64,000 nt of DNA from an uncultured Methylophilaceae bacterium. Its GTDB lineage: Bacteria; Pseudomonadota; Gammaproteobacteria; Burkholderiales; Methylophilaceae. Shown here one piece after another: positions 56,699 to 64,000 of the stretch; the first letter of the stretch is position 1; the number at the start of each line of letters is the position of its first letter. A program made the position numbers and the translations under genes. The stretch spans positions 62,001 to 126,000 of the forward strand of contig CAIULB010000010.1 in assembly GCA_903899965.1 (NCBI GenBank), written 5' to 3'. The notes below the pieces were generated by a model. The model saw only the letters and a list, made by a program, of their open reading frames with translations. It did no database searches and was not told the origin of the DNA.

Positions 56699-58732
56699 AT
56701 GAAAAAAACCACGATAGCTAGCCTCATCGGCTTGCTTTTTACTTCGCCACTTCTGGCCTCAGAAACCTCGATTAATGCCAATGATGTCATTGTTACAGCC
56801 TCTCGCGTTCATGAAGATATTAAAAATATTTCAGCTAACGTGCTAGTCATTACACGGGAAGACATTCAAGAAATTAACTCAACCTCAATTCCTCAGATTC
56901 TGAGTCAACTAGGGGGCATAAAGATTAGTGGTATATCTCCAGGTCAGTTTAACCTTGGCTCAACTGTTGACATGGGATCATATGGAGAAGCGGCGAGTAG
57001 CAACACTCTTGTCTTAATAAACGGTCAAAGAATAACACCTATTGACTCTAGCGCCCCCGCCTGGGAAATGATTCCTGTTGAATCAATTGAACGTATAGAA
57101 ATTACAAAAGGAGGTGCTGGAGTTCAATACGGAAATGGGGCTACTGGCGGTGCAATCAATATTGTTACCAACGAGAACTTCCAAAACATCAATCGCGTGT
57201 CCACCTCTTATGGAAGTTTTAATACGCAAACACTGAATGCACTTTTGCAGAACAAATTTAACGATACCTTATTCAAAGTTGCTGCAAATACTGAACATAC
57301 AAACGGATGGCGCGATAATTCTGCGGCCACTGCATATGCGGCAAATGCGCGAGTAACACAACTCTTTGGTGAAAACAGTGTTTATCTAGATTTATCTGGG
57401 AGCCATCGCTACTCAGAAAGCCCAGGTGGGGTGGTGGGATTGGTCGGCCAAGGGAATGCTCACGCCGCCAAATGGAATAACGTGGGCTCATTCTTTGAAG
57501 GTGAAAATTACGGAGCTACCCTCGGTGGTATTGTCCAGCTAGCCCCAAACGCTTTACTAGAAACAGATATTGCATATAAGAAAGCCAATCTCACCTATGA
57601 GGAACCGAAAACCCCTGGGAACAATAATTCTTACAATCGATGGAGCCTAACTTTCTCTCCTCGTCTAAAAATAGATTTCAATAAATTCGGGGATTTAATT
57701 ACAGGTTATGATTTTAGTCATGCTTATGGGAGTGATCGAAACCTATCTACTGCTTCATTAATTGATAACTCTTTATACGCCATCTATCGCTTGCCAATAG
57801 TGAACAATTTAGATTTTGATACTGGCTACCGCCGTCAGGTTGAATATGTTAATGCACATGACGGTGACCCAAATAACATTTCACCGAATGAATCTAAAAC
57901 GAATTCAGCTAATGCTTGGGATGCTGGTTTAAATTACAAGTTCTCTCAACAGGAAAAGGTCTATGTGAAATATAACCAGTCCTTCCGATTCGCAAATATT
58001 GATGACTTTTGGGCATGGAATCCAAATTATGATTGGGTTAATCCTATCCCTAATAGCAACCCCAGACTGTTTAATGCCTCACTATTAAGCCCTCAAATTG
58101 ACAGAACTTATCAGATTGGTGGGGATTTTTTTGTTGGCACATCTAAAATTACCGCTTCCATTTATCATACTGACACTTCTAACCAAATTCGATACGATTC
58201 ATTTTCAGGCTCCAATATTAACGATCCATATTCGATTGAGAGAAAAGGTCTGTATTTGAGTACCGTTTCATCAATCAGCGATAAGTTGACTGTTTACAGC
58301 AACTCCAGCCTACAAGACATTTCTTATAAAAATGGGCCGAATAATGGGCAATCAGTTCCCTTGGCTCCACACCTTACAATTAATGCAAGACTAAATTATA
58401 AAGTTGATCAAAATTGGTCGATTGGTTCAGTAATCAATCATGTAGGAAACCAGCATTACGCCGGCTACCAAGATTACTCTAATAATGGTTCTGCCACGAT
58501 TACGAATTTCCTAAACAAAATTCCGGCCTACACGGTCGCTGACATTTATGCCAGTTACAAAACCGACAAATGGGATGGGAGAATTACGATTAAGAATGTA
58601 GGTAATGCCAATTACGCAACATATGGCGGAATAGGGTTTGTACATCTTACGCCTGTTGCATACGGGGACGCCTACTATTACTACCCGAGCGATCCAAGGT
58701 CTGTATTTGCCTCAGTAAGCTATAATTTTTGA
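56699..58732 (+). CDS. btuB: TonB-dependent vitamin B12 receptor (BtuB-like)
   Basis: An outer-membrane receptor of 677 residues. Signal peptide ending LFTSPLLAS, TonB box NDVIVTASR, plug domain (RIEITKGGAGVQYGNGATGGAINIV, given by its start and end) and a barrel closing FASVSYNF with a terminal Phe. ATG 56699 is preferred over ATG 56693 because AGGGA then lies 6 bases upstream. Its identity as a B12 receptor rests on the riboswitch directly in front. Confidence 0.92.
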   Translation: MKKTTIASLIGLLFTSPLLASETSINANDVIVTASRVHEDIKNISANVLVITREDIQEINSTSIPQILSQLGGIKISGISPGQFNLGSTVDMGSYGEAASSNTLVLINGQRITPIDSSAPAWEMIPVESIERIEITKGGAGVQYGNGATGGAINIVTNENFQNINRVSTSYGSFNTQTLNALLQNKFNDTLFKVAANTEHTNGWRDNSAATAYAANARVTQLFGENSVYLDLSGSHRYSESPGGVVGLVGQGNAHAAKWNNVGSFFEGENYGATLGGIVQLAPNALLETDIAYKKANLTYEEPKTPGNNNSYNRWSLTFSPRLKIDFNKFGDLITGYDFSHAYGSDRNLSTASLIDNSLYAIYRLPIVNNLDFDTGYRRQVEYVNAHDGDPNNISPNESKTNSANAWDAGLNYKFSQQEKVYVKYNQSFRFANIDDFWAWNPNYDWVNPIPNSNPRLFNASLLSPQIDRTYQIGGDFFVGTSKITASIYHTDTSNQIRYDSFSGSNINDPYSIERKGLYLSTVSSISDKLTVYSNSSLQDISYKNGPNNGQSVPLAPHLTINARLNYKVDQNWSIGSVINHVGNQHYAGYQDYSNNGSATITNFLNKIPAYTVADIYASYKTDKWDGRITIKNVGNANYATYGGIGFVHLTPVAYGDAYYYYPSDPRSVFASVSYNF

Positions 58733-58784
58733 TGAAAACCGTTTTTAGAAGTTACAATGCTATTAAATATCAATGGAGTTAGCT

Positions 58785-59345
58785 ATGCCTGAAAATACAA
58801 AAAATTCAACGTTGATTGGAATTGCTCTTATCGCGTTAATTTTACTCACTCGCACCAGTCATTTTGGAACGAGTGTTCTTTTGCCTGATGCGACAATCGC
58901 AGCGCTTTTCTTAACGGGTATCTTTATGAAAAAGCTGCGTTGGTTAGTAATCTCCATCGTCGTCGCTTTTGCTGTGGACTTTTATGCGTTGGGTTTCGCT
59001 GGCGTTTCTGACTACTGCATGTCTTTAGGCTATTGGGGGTTAATTCCTACCTATGCCATGGTATGGGGCGCAGGCCGCTATATCGCTAAACAAGACAATC
59101 CTTTTGCTCTAACTGTTTTCATCCCTGCAGCCTTATTAACTACCAGCTTGGCATTTATCCTATCAAATGCTTTTTGGTATGCATTTTCAGACAAAGTAAG
59201 TTCATTAACGGTCATTGAGTTTTCACAGCGCGTTGCTCAATACTTCACGCCTTACCTCGGTTTCACGATTTTCTACGTTGGAGTTGCTTGGGTTGCACAA
59301 GCAGCATTCAAAAAATTATCTGCTACAAAGAGTCAAACCGCTTAA
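58785..59345 (+). CDS. Membrane protein, possible ECF-type vitamin transporter S-component
   Basis: 186 residues with about six hydrophobic helices (LIGIALIALILLTR; ATIAALFLTGIFM; LVISIVVAFAVDFYALG; LTVFIPAALLTTSLAFILS; YLGFTIFYVGVAWVAQAA). Size and layout fit S-components of ECF transporters (DUF6580-like). Because it follows the riboswitch-controlled receptor by about 50 bases, it may move B12 or a precursor across the inner membrane. That function is inferred. ATG 58785 has GGAG upstream. Confidence 0.75.
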   Translation: MPENTKNSTLIGIALIALILLTRTSHFGTSVLLPDATIAALFLTGIFMKKLRWLVISIVVAFAVDFYALGFAGVSDYCMSLGYWGLIPTYAMVWGAGRYIAKQDNPFALTVFIPAALLTTSLAFILSNAFWYAFSDKVSSLTVIEFSQRVAQYFTPYLGFTIFYVGVAWVAQAAFKKLSATKSQTA

Positions 59346-59920
59346 CGATTAACAAAACCAAGGCGCGTGATTCCATCATTGATAACAATATGGGTCACGC
59401 TACCGAACTTCACCTCAACTCTTGACGCTTCCCGCAAAGGCTTGTTAAGCGCCTCAGAAACCAAAGCACGAATAACACCAGCATGAGTAAACACTAAGGC
59501 TTGTTTACTTTGCTGACACTCTCCCAAATCCTTTAAAAACTCTGTTGCTCTTTGATGTAATTGGAAATAAGACTCTCCGTTTGGCGGGGCTTCTTTAACG
59601 TGTTCATCAGACCATTCACCCAGGACCCCTTGAGGAATATCTGCCCAAGGTTTCAGTTCCCAATCACCAAAGTTAAGTTCTAGCAAACGTTCATCTGTTT
59701 TTAAAGACCTGAAATTAAAATGTTCAACCGCTTTTTGAGCAAGATTCAAACAACGTTGAAGTGGGCTAGTAAAAACTAACGGATCAACCAAATGAGAAAT
59801 TTTTGCATTCAATTGGTTAAATTCATCATCGAAGCTACTTGCTAGACCAACATCAGCTTGACCATAGCAAATGTCAGATCTGACGTTTAGCGTTGTATGG
59901 CGTACTAAATACACGTCCAT
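59342..59920 (-). CDS. Histidine phosphatase family protein, CobC-like
   Basis: 192 residues. The catalytic His is in YLVRHTTLNVRSDICYGQADV, with the second His in VFTHAGVIRALV. RHTT and CYGQ are typical of alpha-ribazole-5'-phosphate phosphatase (CobC), which acts late in cobalamin assembly. The B12 context supports this, though related phosphoglycerate mutase-like enzymes are possible. It overlaps the convergent membrane protein gene by 4 bases. Confidence 0.82.
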   Translation of the reverse strand: MDVYLVRHTTLNVRSDICYGQADVGLASSFDDEFNQLNAKISHLVDPLVFTSPLQRCLNLAQKAVEHFNFRSLKTDERLLELNFGDWELKPWADIPQGVLGEWSDEHVKEAPPNGESYFQLHQRATEFLKDLGECQQSKQALVFTHAGVIRALVSEALNKPLREASRVEVKFGSVTHIVINDGITRLGFVNR

Positions 59921-60064
59921 CTAAGACCTTAAGATAATAATAAACAATGCACCAATTATTGCATAAGGCACCATTCACCGAACAAAAAGGGCTAAAGTCG
60001 AAGTAATTTAATGAGAAAAACATGCAGATTCAATCTTGGGGATGCCATAAGACATATAGTTTGC

Positions 60065-60070
60065 TATAAT
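60065..60070 (+). promoter_or_regulatory. -10 element of tRNA-Phe
   Basis: TATAAT 38 bases before the mature tRNA; the -35 is not clear. The sequence GCCGG downstream resembles a stable-RNA discriminator. Confidence 0.55.
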
Positions 60071-60107
60071 GCCGGTCTTTCGCGATGTGCAAACATCAAG
60101 AAATGAT

Positions 60108-60183
60108 GGCTGGGTAGCTCAGTTGGTAGAGCAGCGGATTGAAAATCCGCGTGTCGGCGGTTCGATTCCGCCCCCAGCCACCA
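60108..60183 (+). tRNA. tRNA-Phe(GAA)
   Basis: 76 bases including encoded CCA. Acceptor stem GGCTGGG/CCCAGCC, D-arm AGCTCAGTTGGTAGAGC, anticodon GAA at 60141-60143 and T-arm GGTTCGATTCC. All arms pair. No integrase or repeat lies beside it. Confidence 0.97.
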
Positions 60184-60186
60184 CTA

Positions 60187-60214
60187 ATTAAGCCCACAAA
60201 TGTGGGCTTTTTTT
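60187..60214 (+). terminator. Terminator of tRNA-Phe
   Basis: The stem AGCCCACA (60191-60198)/TGTGGGCT (60201-60208) with a short AA loop and a run of T residues. Confidence 0.93.
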
Positions 60215-60279
60215 ATGCCTGGAGTTGCTTTACAAGCTCGCCGTGCATAAAAAAAATAATATCTTTAACAATTGTCAGG

Positions 60280-60308
60280 TTGACATATAGCGCAAATTAA
60301 ACTTTAAT
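60280..60308 (+). promoter_or_regulatory. Sigma-70 promoter of the HU gene
   Basis: TTGACA at 60280-60285, 17-bp spacer, TTTAAT at 60303-60308: a near-consensus promoter 55 bases before the start codon. Confidence 0.75.
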
Positions 60309-60362
60309 TGTGTCTGATTCACCCGCGTTCACGAATTTAACAATAAACCATTGGAGCAATAA

Positions 60363-60638
60363 ATGAATAAATCAGAATTAATTGATGCTGTAGCTAAATC
60401 TGCTGACCTATCAAAAGTTTCAGCAGGCCGCGCGCTTGATGCAACAGTTGCTGCTATCACAGCAGCGCTTAAAAAAGGCGATTCAGTTACATTGATCGGC
60501 TTCGGCACATTCAAAGTATCACATCGCGCTGCTCGTATTGGCCGCAATCCACAAACTGGTAAAGAGCTTAAAATTGCTGCGCGTAAAGCACCAGCTTTCA
60601 CAGCAGGCAAAGCACTAAAAGAAGCTGTTAACAAGTAA
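60363..60638 (+). CDS. hupB: DNA-binding protein HU-beta
   Basis: 91 residues of the HU/IHF family ([42 protein letters not shown] with the DNA-clasping RNPxTG). A nucleoid protein that bends DNA. GGAG lies 6 bases upstream; a strong promoter and terminator make it monocistronic. Confidence 0.97.
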   Translation: MNKSELIDAVAKSADLSKVSAGRALDATVAAITAALKKGDSVTLIGFGTFKVSHRAARIGRNPQTGKELKIAARKAPAFTAGKALKEAVNK

Positions 60639-60665
60639 TAGCATTCTGCAGTAAGGTTTACGGAA

Positions 60666-60698
60666 TAAAAAAGGGAGCGATATATGCTCCCTTTTTTA
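60666..60698. terminator. Terminator shared by hupB and the MORN gene
   Basis: The stem AAGGGAGC (60671-60678)/GCTCCCTT (60686-60693) with flanking A- and T-runs serves both convergent genes. Confidence 0.92.
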
Positions 60699-60713
60699 CG
60701 TCTAGAGTTTCTA

Positions 60714-61172
60714 CTATTTAACTTCTTGTCCATTAATGTAAGTGCTTTTGTATTTCACACTGCCATCCTTATTCCACGCAGTTTCTTCGCCCTCTTTTTT
60801 GCCGTCGACAAATTGACTTTGGACGCGTACTTGGCCATTTTCATACCACTGGATAAAGCTTCCGTGCTCGCGCCCACCTTTGTAGTTGGCCTCTAGTTTT
60901 ATCTGGCCATTTTCATACCACTGCTTCCAAACGCCATCCTCTTTATCGTCTATATAGTTAGTTTGGATATATAACGCACCACTGCCGTACCAGAAAGTTT
61001 CGAGCCCCTGCTTTTTACCTTTCTCGATGTGCACTTCGTATTTAGGTTTACCATCTGCATACTGCTCTTTTTGAGTGCCGGTAAAGTTTCTATCGTAGAC
61101 TGGTTGCGCGAGTGCTGTAACGGCAAAAGTGATGAAAGCTAGGCAGCTTAATATTGTGTTGAGTATTTTCAT
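60714..61172 (-). CDS. Exported MORN-variant repeat protein (YwqK-like)
   Basis: 152 residues with a signal peptide (LSCLAFITFAVTALA) and about five repeats of the MORN_2 type (QWYENGQIKLEANYKGGREHG; QWYENGQVRVQSQFVDGKKEG). Databases often name this family toxin-antitoxin YwqK, but nothing here shows a toxin role. A periplasmic or surface structural role is more likely. Confidence 0.85.
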   Translation of the reverse strand: MKILNTILSCLAFITFAVTALAQPVYDRNFTGTQKEQYADGKPKYEVHIEKGKKQGLETFWYGSGALYIQTNYIDDKEDGVWKQWYENGQIKLEANYKGGREHGSFIQWYENGQVRVQSQFVDGKKEGEETAWNKDGSVKYKSTYINGQEVK

Positions 61173-61245
61173 AAGAGTTTTAATGGATTGAGAATGCTAA
61201 TTTGATAGCGAACAATCTTTTTTGTTCCGCGGTAACTCCGAATAG

Positions 61246-61275
61246 CAAAAAAGCCACCCTGGGGTGGCTTTTTTT
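61246..61275 (-). terminator. Terminator of the 49-aa gene
   Basis: The stem AAGCCACC/GGTGGCTT with a 4-base loop and A/T-runs on both sides, placed 20 bases after the small gene's stop. Confidence 0.88.
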
Positions 61276-61294
61276 ATTTCTTATTCAAGCAGCC

Positions 61295-61444
61295 TTACTC
61301 AGCTGGCACAAAATCTGGCAATGGCGCTACTCCTTCAGGCAGTGCTTCAGCAGAAATGGCTTCTGAAGCAGGCTCATCAGCATAAACAACAGGAACAGCA
61401 TTTAAAGCAAATACAGCAATTAACATAGCTAATACTTTCTTCAT
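61295..61444 (-). CDS. Small secreted peptide, 49 aa
   Basis: MKKVLAMLIAVFALNAVPVVYA is a complete signal peptide, leaving an acidic, Pro/Glu/Ala-rich mature peptide of about 27 residues (DEPASEAISAEALPEGVAPL and tail). GGGAG precedes ATG 61444; a longer upstream frame is rejected. Own terminator. Function unknown. Confidence 0.72.
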   Translation of the reverse strand: MKKVLAMLIAVFALNAVPVVYADEPASEAISAEALPEGVAPLPDFVPAE

Positions 61445-61559
61445 TCTTTTCTCCCAAAACTGTTTAATGATTTTTTTAAAAGCGCTTGAATAAGTCATAA
61501 GCGAACTTAATATTGCGCCTGTTTTTAATAATTGGCAATCGTCAAAACACTATCAAAAG

Positions 61560-61991
61560 CTATCGTTTAAATGCGATCACCATTAATCCGCAAGCGACCA
61601 AAGCAATCCCTAACCAATCCTTGGTCAGTGGCTTTTCACCTAGAAATACAAACGCCAAGATAGCGACGATCACGATGCTAAATTTATCAACGACAAGTAC
61701 TTTAGATGCTTCACCGATTTGAAGTGCCCGATAAAAACAAATCCAAGAAGCGCAAGTGGCAAGACCCGACAGCGCTAAGAAAACCCAATTGTATTTACTA
61801 AGATTAAAAGGGTTAACCCACTTACCAGTAAAGTGTACAAAAAGTGTTAAAAGCAGTAAGACGATTGCCGTTCTAATCAGCGTAGCTAAATCAGAATCAA
61901 CTCCTTGAATGCCAACTTTGGCAAATATAGTAGTGAGGGCGGCAAATATTGCAGATAAGATTGCCCAAAATATCCATGATGACGAAGCCAT
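61560..61991 (-). CDS. EamA-domain membrane protein
   Basis: 143 residues, about five membrane helices in one EamA unit (IFWAILSAIFAALTTIFAKVG; VFLALSGLATCASWICFYRAL; IVIVAILAFVFLGEKPLT). Half the size of usual drug/metabolite transporters, so it probably dimerises like EmrE-type proteins. It overlaps the SOUL gene by one base. Substrate unknown. Confidence 0.88.
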   Translation of the reverse strand: MASSSWIFWAILSAIFAALTTIFAKVGIQGVDSDLATLIRTAIVLLLLTLFVHFTGKWVNPFNLSKYNWVFLALSGLATCASWICFYRALQIGEASKVLVVDKFSIVIVAILAFVFLGEKPLTKDWLGIALVACGLMVIAFKR

Positions 61992-62650
61992 TATTCAACC
62001 TCAACCATCACTTCGTTTCGCCTCAAAAACGGCAATGTCCAAGGCGGGTTGTATCTAGCCAATTCGGGATTGCCCAAAGTTTTTAGCTTCTTGTTGTCGG
62101 TCCACTCTTTTAATTCAGCTACTCTTTTCGCCATCTTTTCTTCATCCACCAAACCTGAAAATCGAATCACTGCAAACTTTTGGTGAGGGACTTGTTTGAT
62201 GCTAACGAGTGGATTGTTAGGCTTAGGCAGAGTTTCTAAACTGTATTGGCTTGGCATCACAAAATATACTTTCCAGCTATTATTTTCCTGCTGAATGCCA
62301 ACAGGTGCGGTCATGGATATTTTCTCGCTGCGCAGCTCTACTGATACTGGGGCGGTCATGCTAATTTTCTCAGGCTTTCCAGATTGTGCCGTGTTGTTCC
62401 CAAAAATGAAGTCTGCAATGAGCCTAAAGCCCTTGCTAGATGACTCACGCATACTGCCATCCACCACTACCTCGGCAATGATTTTCGGTGCGTATTCGCG
62501 CAACTCAAAGGCCTGGTCTTTTTCAATTAGCGTGAATTTTGGTTCTTCAATGGCCATGGCGTTATTTACAAATGTGAGTAAGATTAATGACCATAGTATC
62601 ACCGCTAATCTTCCTAAGTAGTTAAAGCTGTTAAGCCGCTTTCTCATCAT
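61991..62650 (-). CDS. SOUL-family heme-binding-like protein
   Basis: 219 residues: an N-terminal hydrophobic signal or anchor (LAVILWSLILLTFVNNAMA) and a SOUL domain (IEKDQAFELREYAPKIIAEV; SMRESSSKGFRLIADFIFGNN given in part; EKISMTAPVSVE twice; VYFVMPSQYSLETLPKPNNP). Binds heme in some relatives. Operon with the EamA gene. Confidence 0.9.
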   Translation of the reverse strand: MMRKRLNSFNYLGRLAVILWSLILLTFVNNAMAIEEPKFTLIEKDQAFELREYAPKIIAEVVVDGSMRESSSKGFRLIADFIFGNNTAQSGKPEKISMTAPVSVELRSEKISMTAPVGIQQENNSWKVYFVMPSQYSLETLPKPNNPLVSIKQVPHQKFAVIRFSGLVDEEKMAKRVAELKEWTDNKKLKTLGNPELARYNPPWTLPFLRRNEVMVEVE

Positions 62651-62748
62651 ATCGTTAACCCTCGCTTGAATAATTGATTGCCTATAGCCACATCAATCAT
62701 TTAACGGGTATATAGTTATAATTACAATCATTGATTGGTCTAACTGCC

Positions 62749-63444
62749 ATGAGAACACAGAGCCTTTTTCACTTCACTAAAAAATTAGACACGCTATTTT
62801 CTATTCTTGAGAATGGCTTTTGGCCGCAATATTCTTTTGAAGATATTCACTGGGTCAGTGACACTGACTTCTATGGCAATGCCATGGTTTGTTTCTGTGA
62901 TATCTCGCTATCAAAACTAGATGAACACACCGCGTTTTATGGTCGCTATGGCATAGGCATGAAAAGAGACTGGGGCATCAAGAAGGGGCTCAATCCTTTA
63001 TTGTATATCTCTGAGAAGTCGCTATTGTCGACCTCGTTAAAAGGGCTTTTTTCAAACCCCAACGACCATCGAAATACTAAATTCTATGTGATGACTTCCC
63101 TTGCTTTTACTAAGCCGCTCAAAGGGAAAATGCAAGTGGGAAACAAAGTATTAGAAAAGGACTTTTACGAAGAGTGTGAATGGCGATACGTAGACACCTC
63201 GCATGGCGGGGTTTTGCATGATGAGGGCAACGTGAAAGGCATTGAGCGGAACAACCTACTCTGCCGTTCCAATCCCTTGAAGTTTAAACCCTGCGATGTT
63301 AGGTACCTGCTCGTTGAGTCCGAGAGTGATTTAACCAAACTGGTAGATTTTATCTATACAAAAATGGATCATTTTTCTGCCGACGACCTCAAGCTTTTGA
63401 CGACTAAAATTATTCTGCTAAAAGATTTGAAGGAAGATATTTAG
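62749..63444 (+). CDS. AbiGi-like abortive-infection family protein
   Basis: 231 residues (LFHFTKKLDTLFSILENGFWP; MVCFCDISLSKLDEHTAFYGRYGIGM given by its ends; FYEECEWRY). The N-terminal FHFT...L...IL..G block and the CFCDI segment match the putative abortive phage resistance AbiGi family; DUF2971-type proteins are a distant alternative. No AbiGii partner is adjacent, so a defence role is uncertain. ATG 62749 is chosen over TTG 62731. Confidence 0.7.
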   Translation: MRTQSLFHFTKKLDTLFSILENGFWPQYSFEDIHWVSDTDFYGNAMVCFCDISLSKLDEHTAFYGRYGIGMKRDWGIKKGLNPLLYISEKSLLSTSLKGLFSNPNDHRNTKFYVMTSLAFTKPLKGKMQVGNKVLEKDFYEECEWRYVDTSHGGVLHDEGNVKGIERNNLLCRSNPLKFKPCDVRYLLVESESDLTKLVDFIYTKMDHFSADDLKLLTTKIILLKDLKEDI

Positions 63445-63459
63445 TAGGCTTTTCAAGCA

Positions 63460-63491
63460 ATAAAAAAAGGCAGCCTAGGCTGCCTTTTTTC
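63460..63491. terminator. Bidirectional terminator
   Basis: The stem AGGCAGCC (63468-63475)/GGCTGCCT (63478-63485) between A- and T-runs, between the AbiGi-like and EF-hand genes. Confidence 0.9.
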
Positions 63492-63505
63492 ATAACAAGT
63501 AACGC

Positions 63506-63961
63506 TTATTGCGCTTTATGCATGAAGTCGTGCACCTCATCACGGCTCACTGTGCCGTCTTTGTCAGCGTCAATCGCATCAAAGTTCTTGTACACCTTTT
63601 TCAATTTCTTTGCTTCTTCCTTGGTCAAGGTGCCGTCCGCATCCCTGTCTGCCGCGGCAAACTCTTTTGAACGTTTTTGATGGAGCTTGTCGTGTTCGTT
63701 ATGTTTTTTACGACCACAGGCATTTAGCTCTTCTTTCGTCAGCGTGCCATCTTTGTCTGTATCCATCACGTCAAACTTTTCACCACATACCGCCTTTGCT
63801 TCTTCACGGTCTAGGGTGCCATCTTTGTCTTTATCAGCTTGCTCAAAGGTCACTTTAGTATGCATTTTGCAATGCTCACCCATGCCATCATGGTCAGCAA
63901 AGGCTGTACCCGCTGTTGTCAACATCGCGGCAATTAATAATGCTTGGATTTTTTTCATCAT
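63506..63961 (-). CDS. Exported EF-hand protein with four calcium-binding loops
   Basis: 151 residues with a signal peptide (IQALLIAAMLTTAGTAFA) and a His/Cys-bearing start (DHDGMGEHCKMH). Four canonical 12-residue EF loops follow: DKDKDGTLDREE, DTDKDGTLTKEE, DRDADGTLTKEE and DADKDGTVSRDE. All have Asp at 1, 3 and 5 and Glu at 12. It probably binds Ca2+ in the periplasm; in a methylotroph, lanthanide binding is conceivable, but the Pro residues typical of lanmodulin loops are absent. Confidence 0.88.
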   Translation of the reverse strand: MMKKIQALLIAAMLTTAGTAFADHDGMGEHCKMHTKVTFEQADKDKDGTLDREEAKAVCGEKFDVMDTDKDGTLTKEELNACGRKKHNEHDKLHQKRSKEFAAADRDADGTLTKEEAKKLKKVYKNFDAIDADKDGTVSRDEVHDFMHKAQ

Positions 63962-64000
63962 TCTTCTCCAGTAAATAAGTAAAGCGCTAAATCTGACAGC

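Noticed and set aside
60108-60183. tRNA-Phe as integration site of a second element
   Set aside because: No integrase or repeated tRNA 3' end is found nearby; the tRNA is followed by its own terminator and hupB.
60714-61172. MORN-repeat protein as an antitoxin
   Set aside because: The name YwqK antitoxin is inherited from annotation; the protein has a signal peptide and no toxin partner is nearby.
63506-63961. Lanmodulin
   Set aside because: The EF loops lack the proline at position 2 and the short spacing typical of lanmodulin; they are ordinary calcium-type loops.

Overview
The window looks like a chromosomal segment of a low-GC betaproteobacterial methylotroph of the Methylophilaceae (Methylotenera/Methylophilus-like). 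This is inferred from the def-fmt-rsmB-DUF4390-ntrY-ntrX cluster, the kdsD-kdsC-lptCAB-rpoN-hpf-hprK-rapZ-PTS cluster, the 6S RNA beside zapA and the AT-rich base composition. No 16S gene is present to prove it.

Region 1 (1-10101) is a 9.8 kb integrated element. An exact 86-bp direct repeat (309-394 and 10012-10097), made of the 3' end of moaC, flanks it. The left copy completes the moaC reading frame and the right copy is the displaced native end. The element carries three different tyrosine recombinases, an RHH antitoxin/ParE-type toxin pair, a clamp-loader-like AAA+ ATPase, several unknown proteins, a hairpin-rich non-coding stretch, a lipoprotein and a porin with a damaged 5' end. Its most striking property is a dispersed 15-bp palindrome (GTCGTTTNAAACGAC type). 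I found eight copies, all inside the element: several lie at stop codons and two are in frame inside genes. I see no capsid, conjugation or relaxase genes, so it is a small integrative element or satellite of unknown type.

Region 2 (10.1-14.2 kb, minus strand) holds lpxO-like, thiO and a Kef-type K+/H+ antiporter. Region 3 (14.2-23.9 kb, plus) is a long envelope/sigma-54/PTS cluster: Kdo synthesis (kdsD, kdsC), LPS export (lptC, lptA, lptB), rpoN, hpf, hprK, rapZ, an EIIA-Man-type protein, ptsH and ptsI. ptsN is not in its usual place. Region 4 (24.0-28.0 kb, plus) is prlC-xthA-methyltransferase.

Region 5 (28.0-34.7 kb, minus) is def-fmt-rsmB-DUF4390-ntrY-ntrX; the NtrX has lost the catalytic motifs of its AAA+ domain. 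Region 6 (34.9-36.4 kb, plus) is dprA-smg. Region 7 (36.5-40.3 kb, minus) is the activated methyl cycle: metF, ahcY behind a SAH riboswitch, and metK. Region 8 (40.4-48.8 kb, plus) holds dapF-DUF484-xerC, sodB, a ZnuD-like TonB receptor broken by an in-frame TGA, yggX and ppk. Convergent ppx, phoU and rpiA follow on the minus strand.

Region 9 (51.9-64 kb) holds ilvA, a beta-propeller protein, an EVE-domain protein, DUF2237, 6S RNA with zapA/zapB-like genes, a cobalamin riboswitch with a btuB-like receptor, a membrane protein and a CobC-like phosphatase. It continues with tRNA-Phe, HU, a MORN-repeat protein, a small secreted peptide, an EamA protein, a SOUL protein, an AbiGi-like protein and an EF-hand protein.
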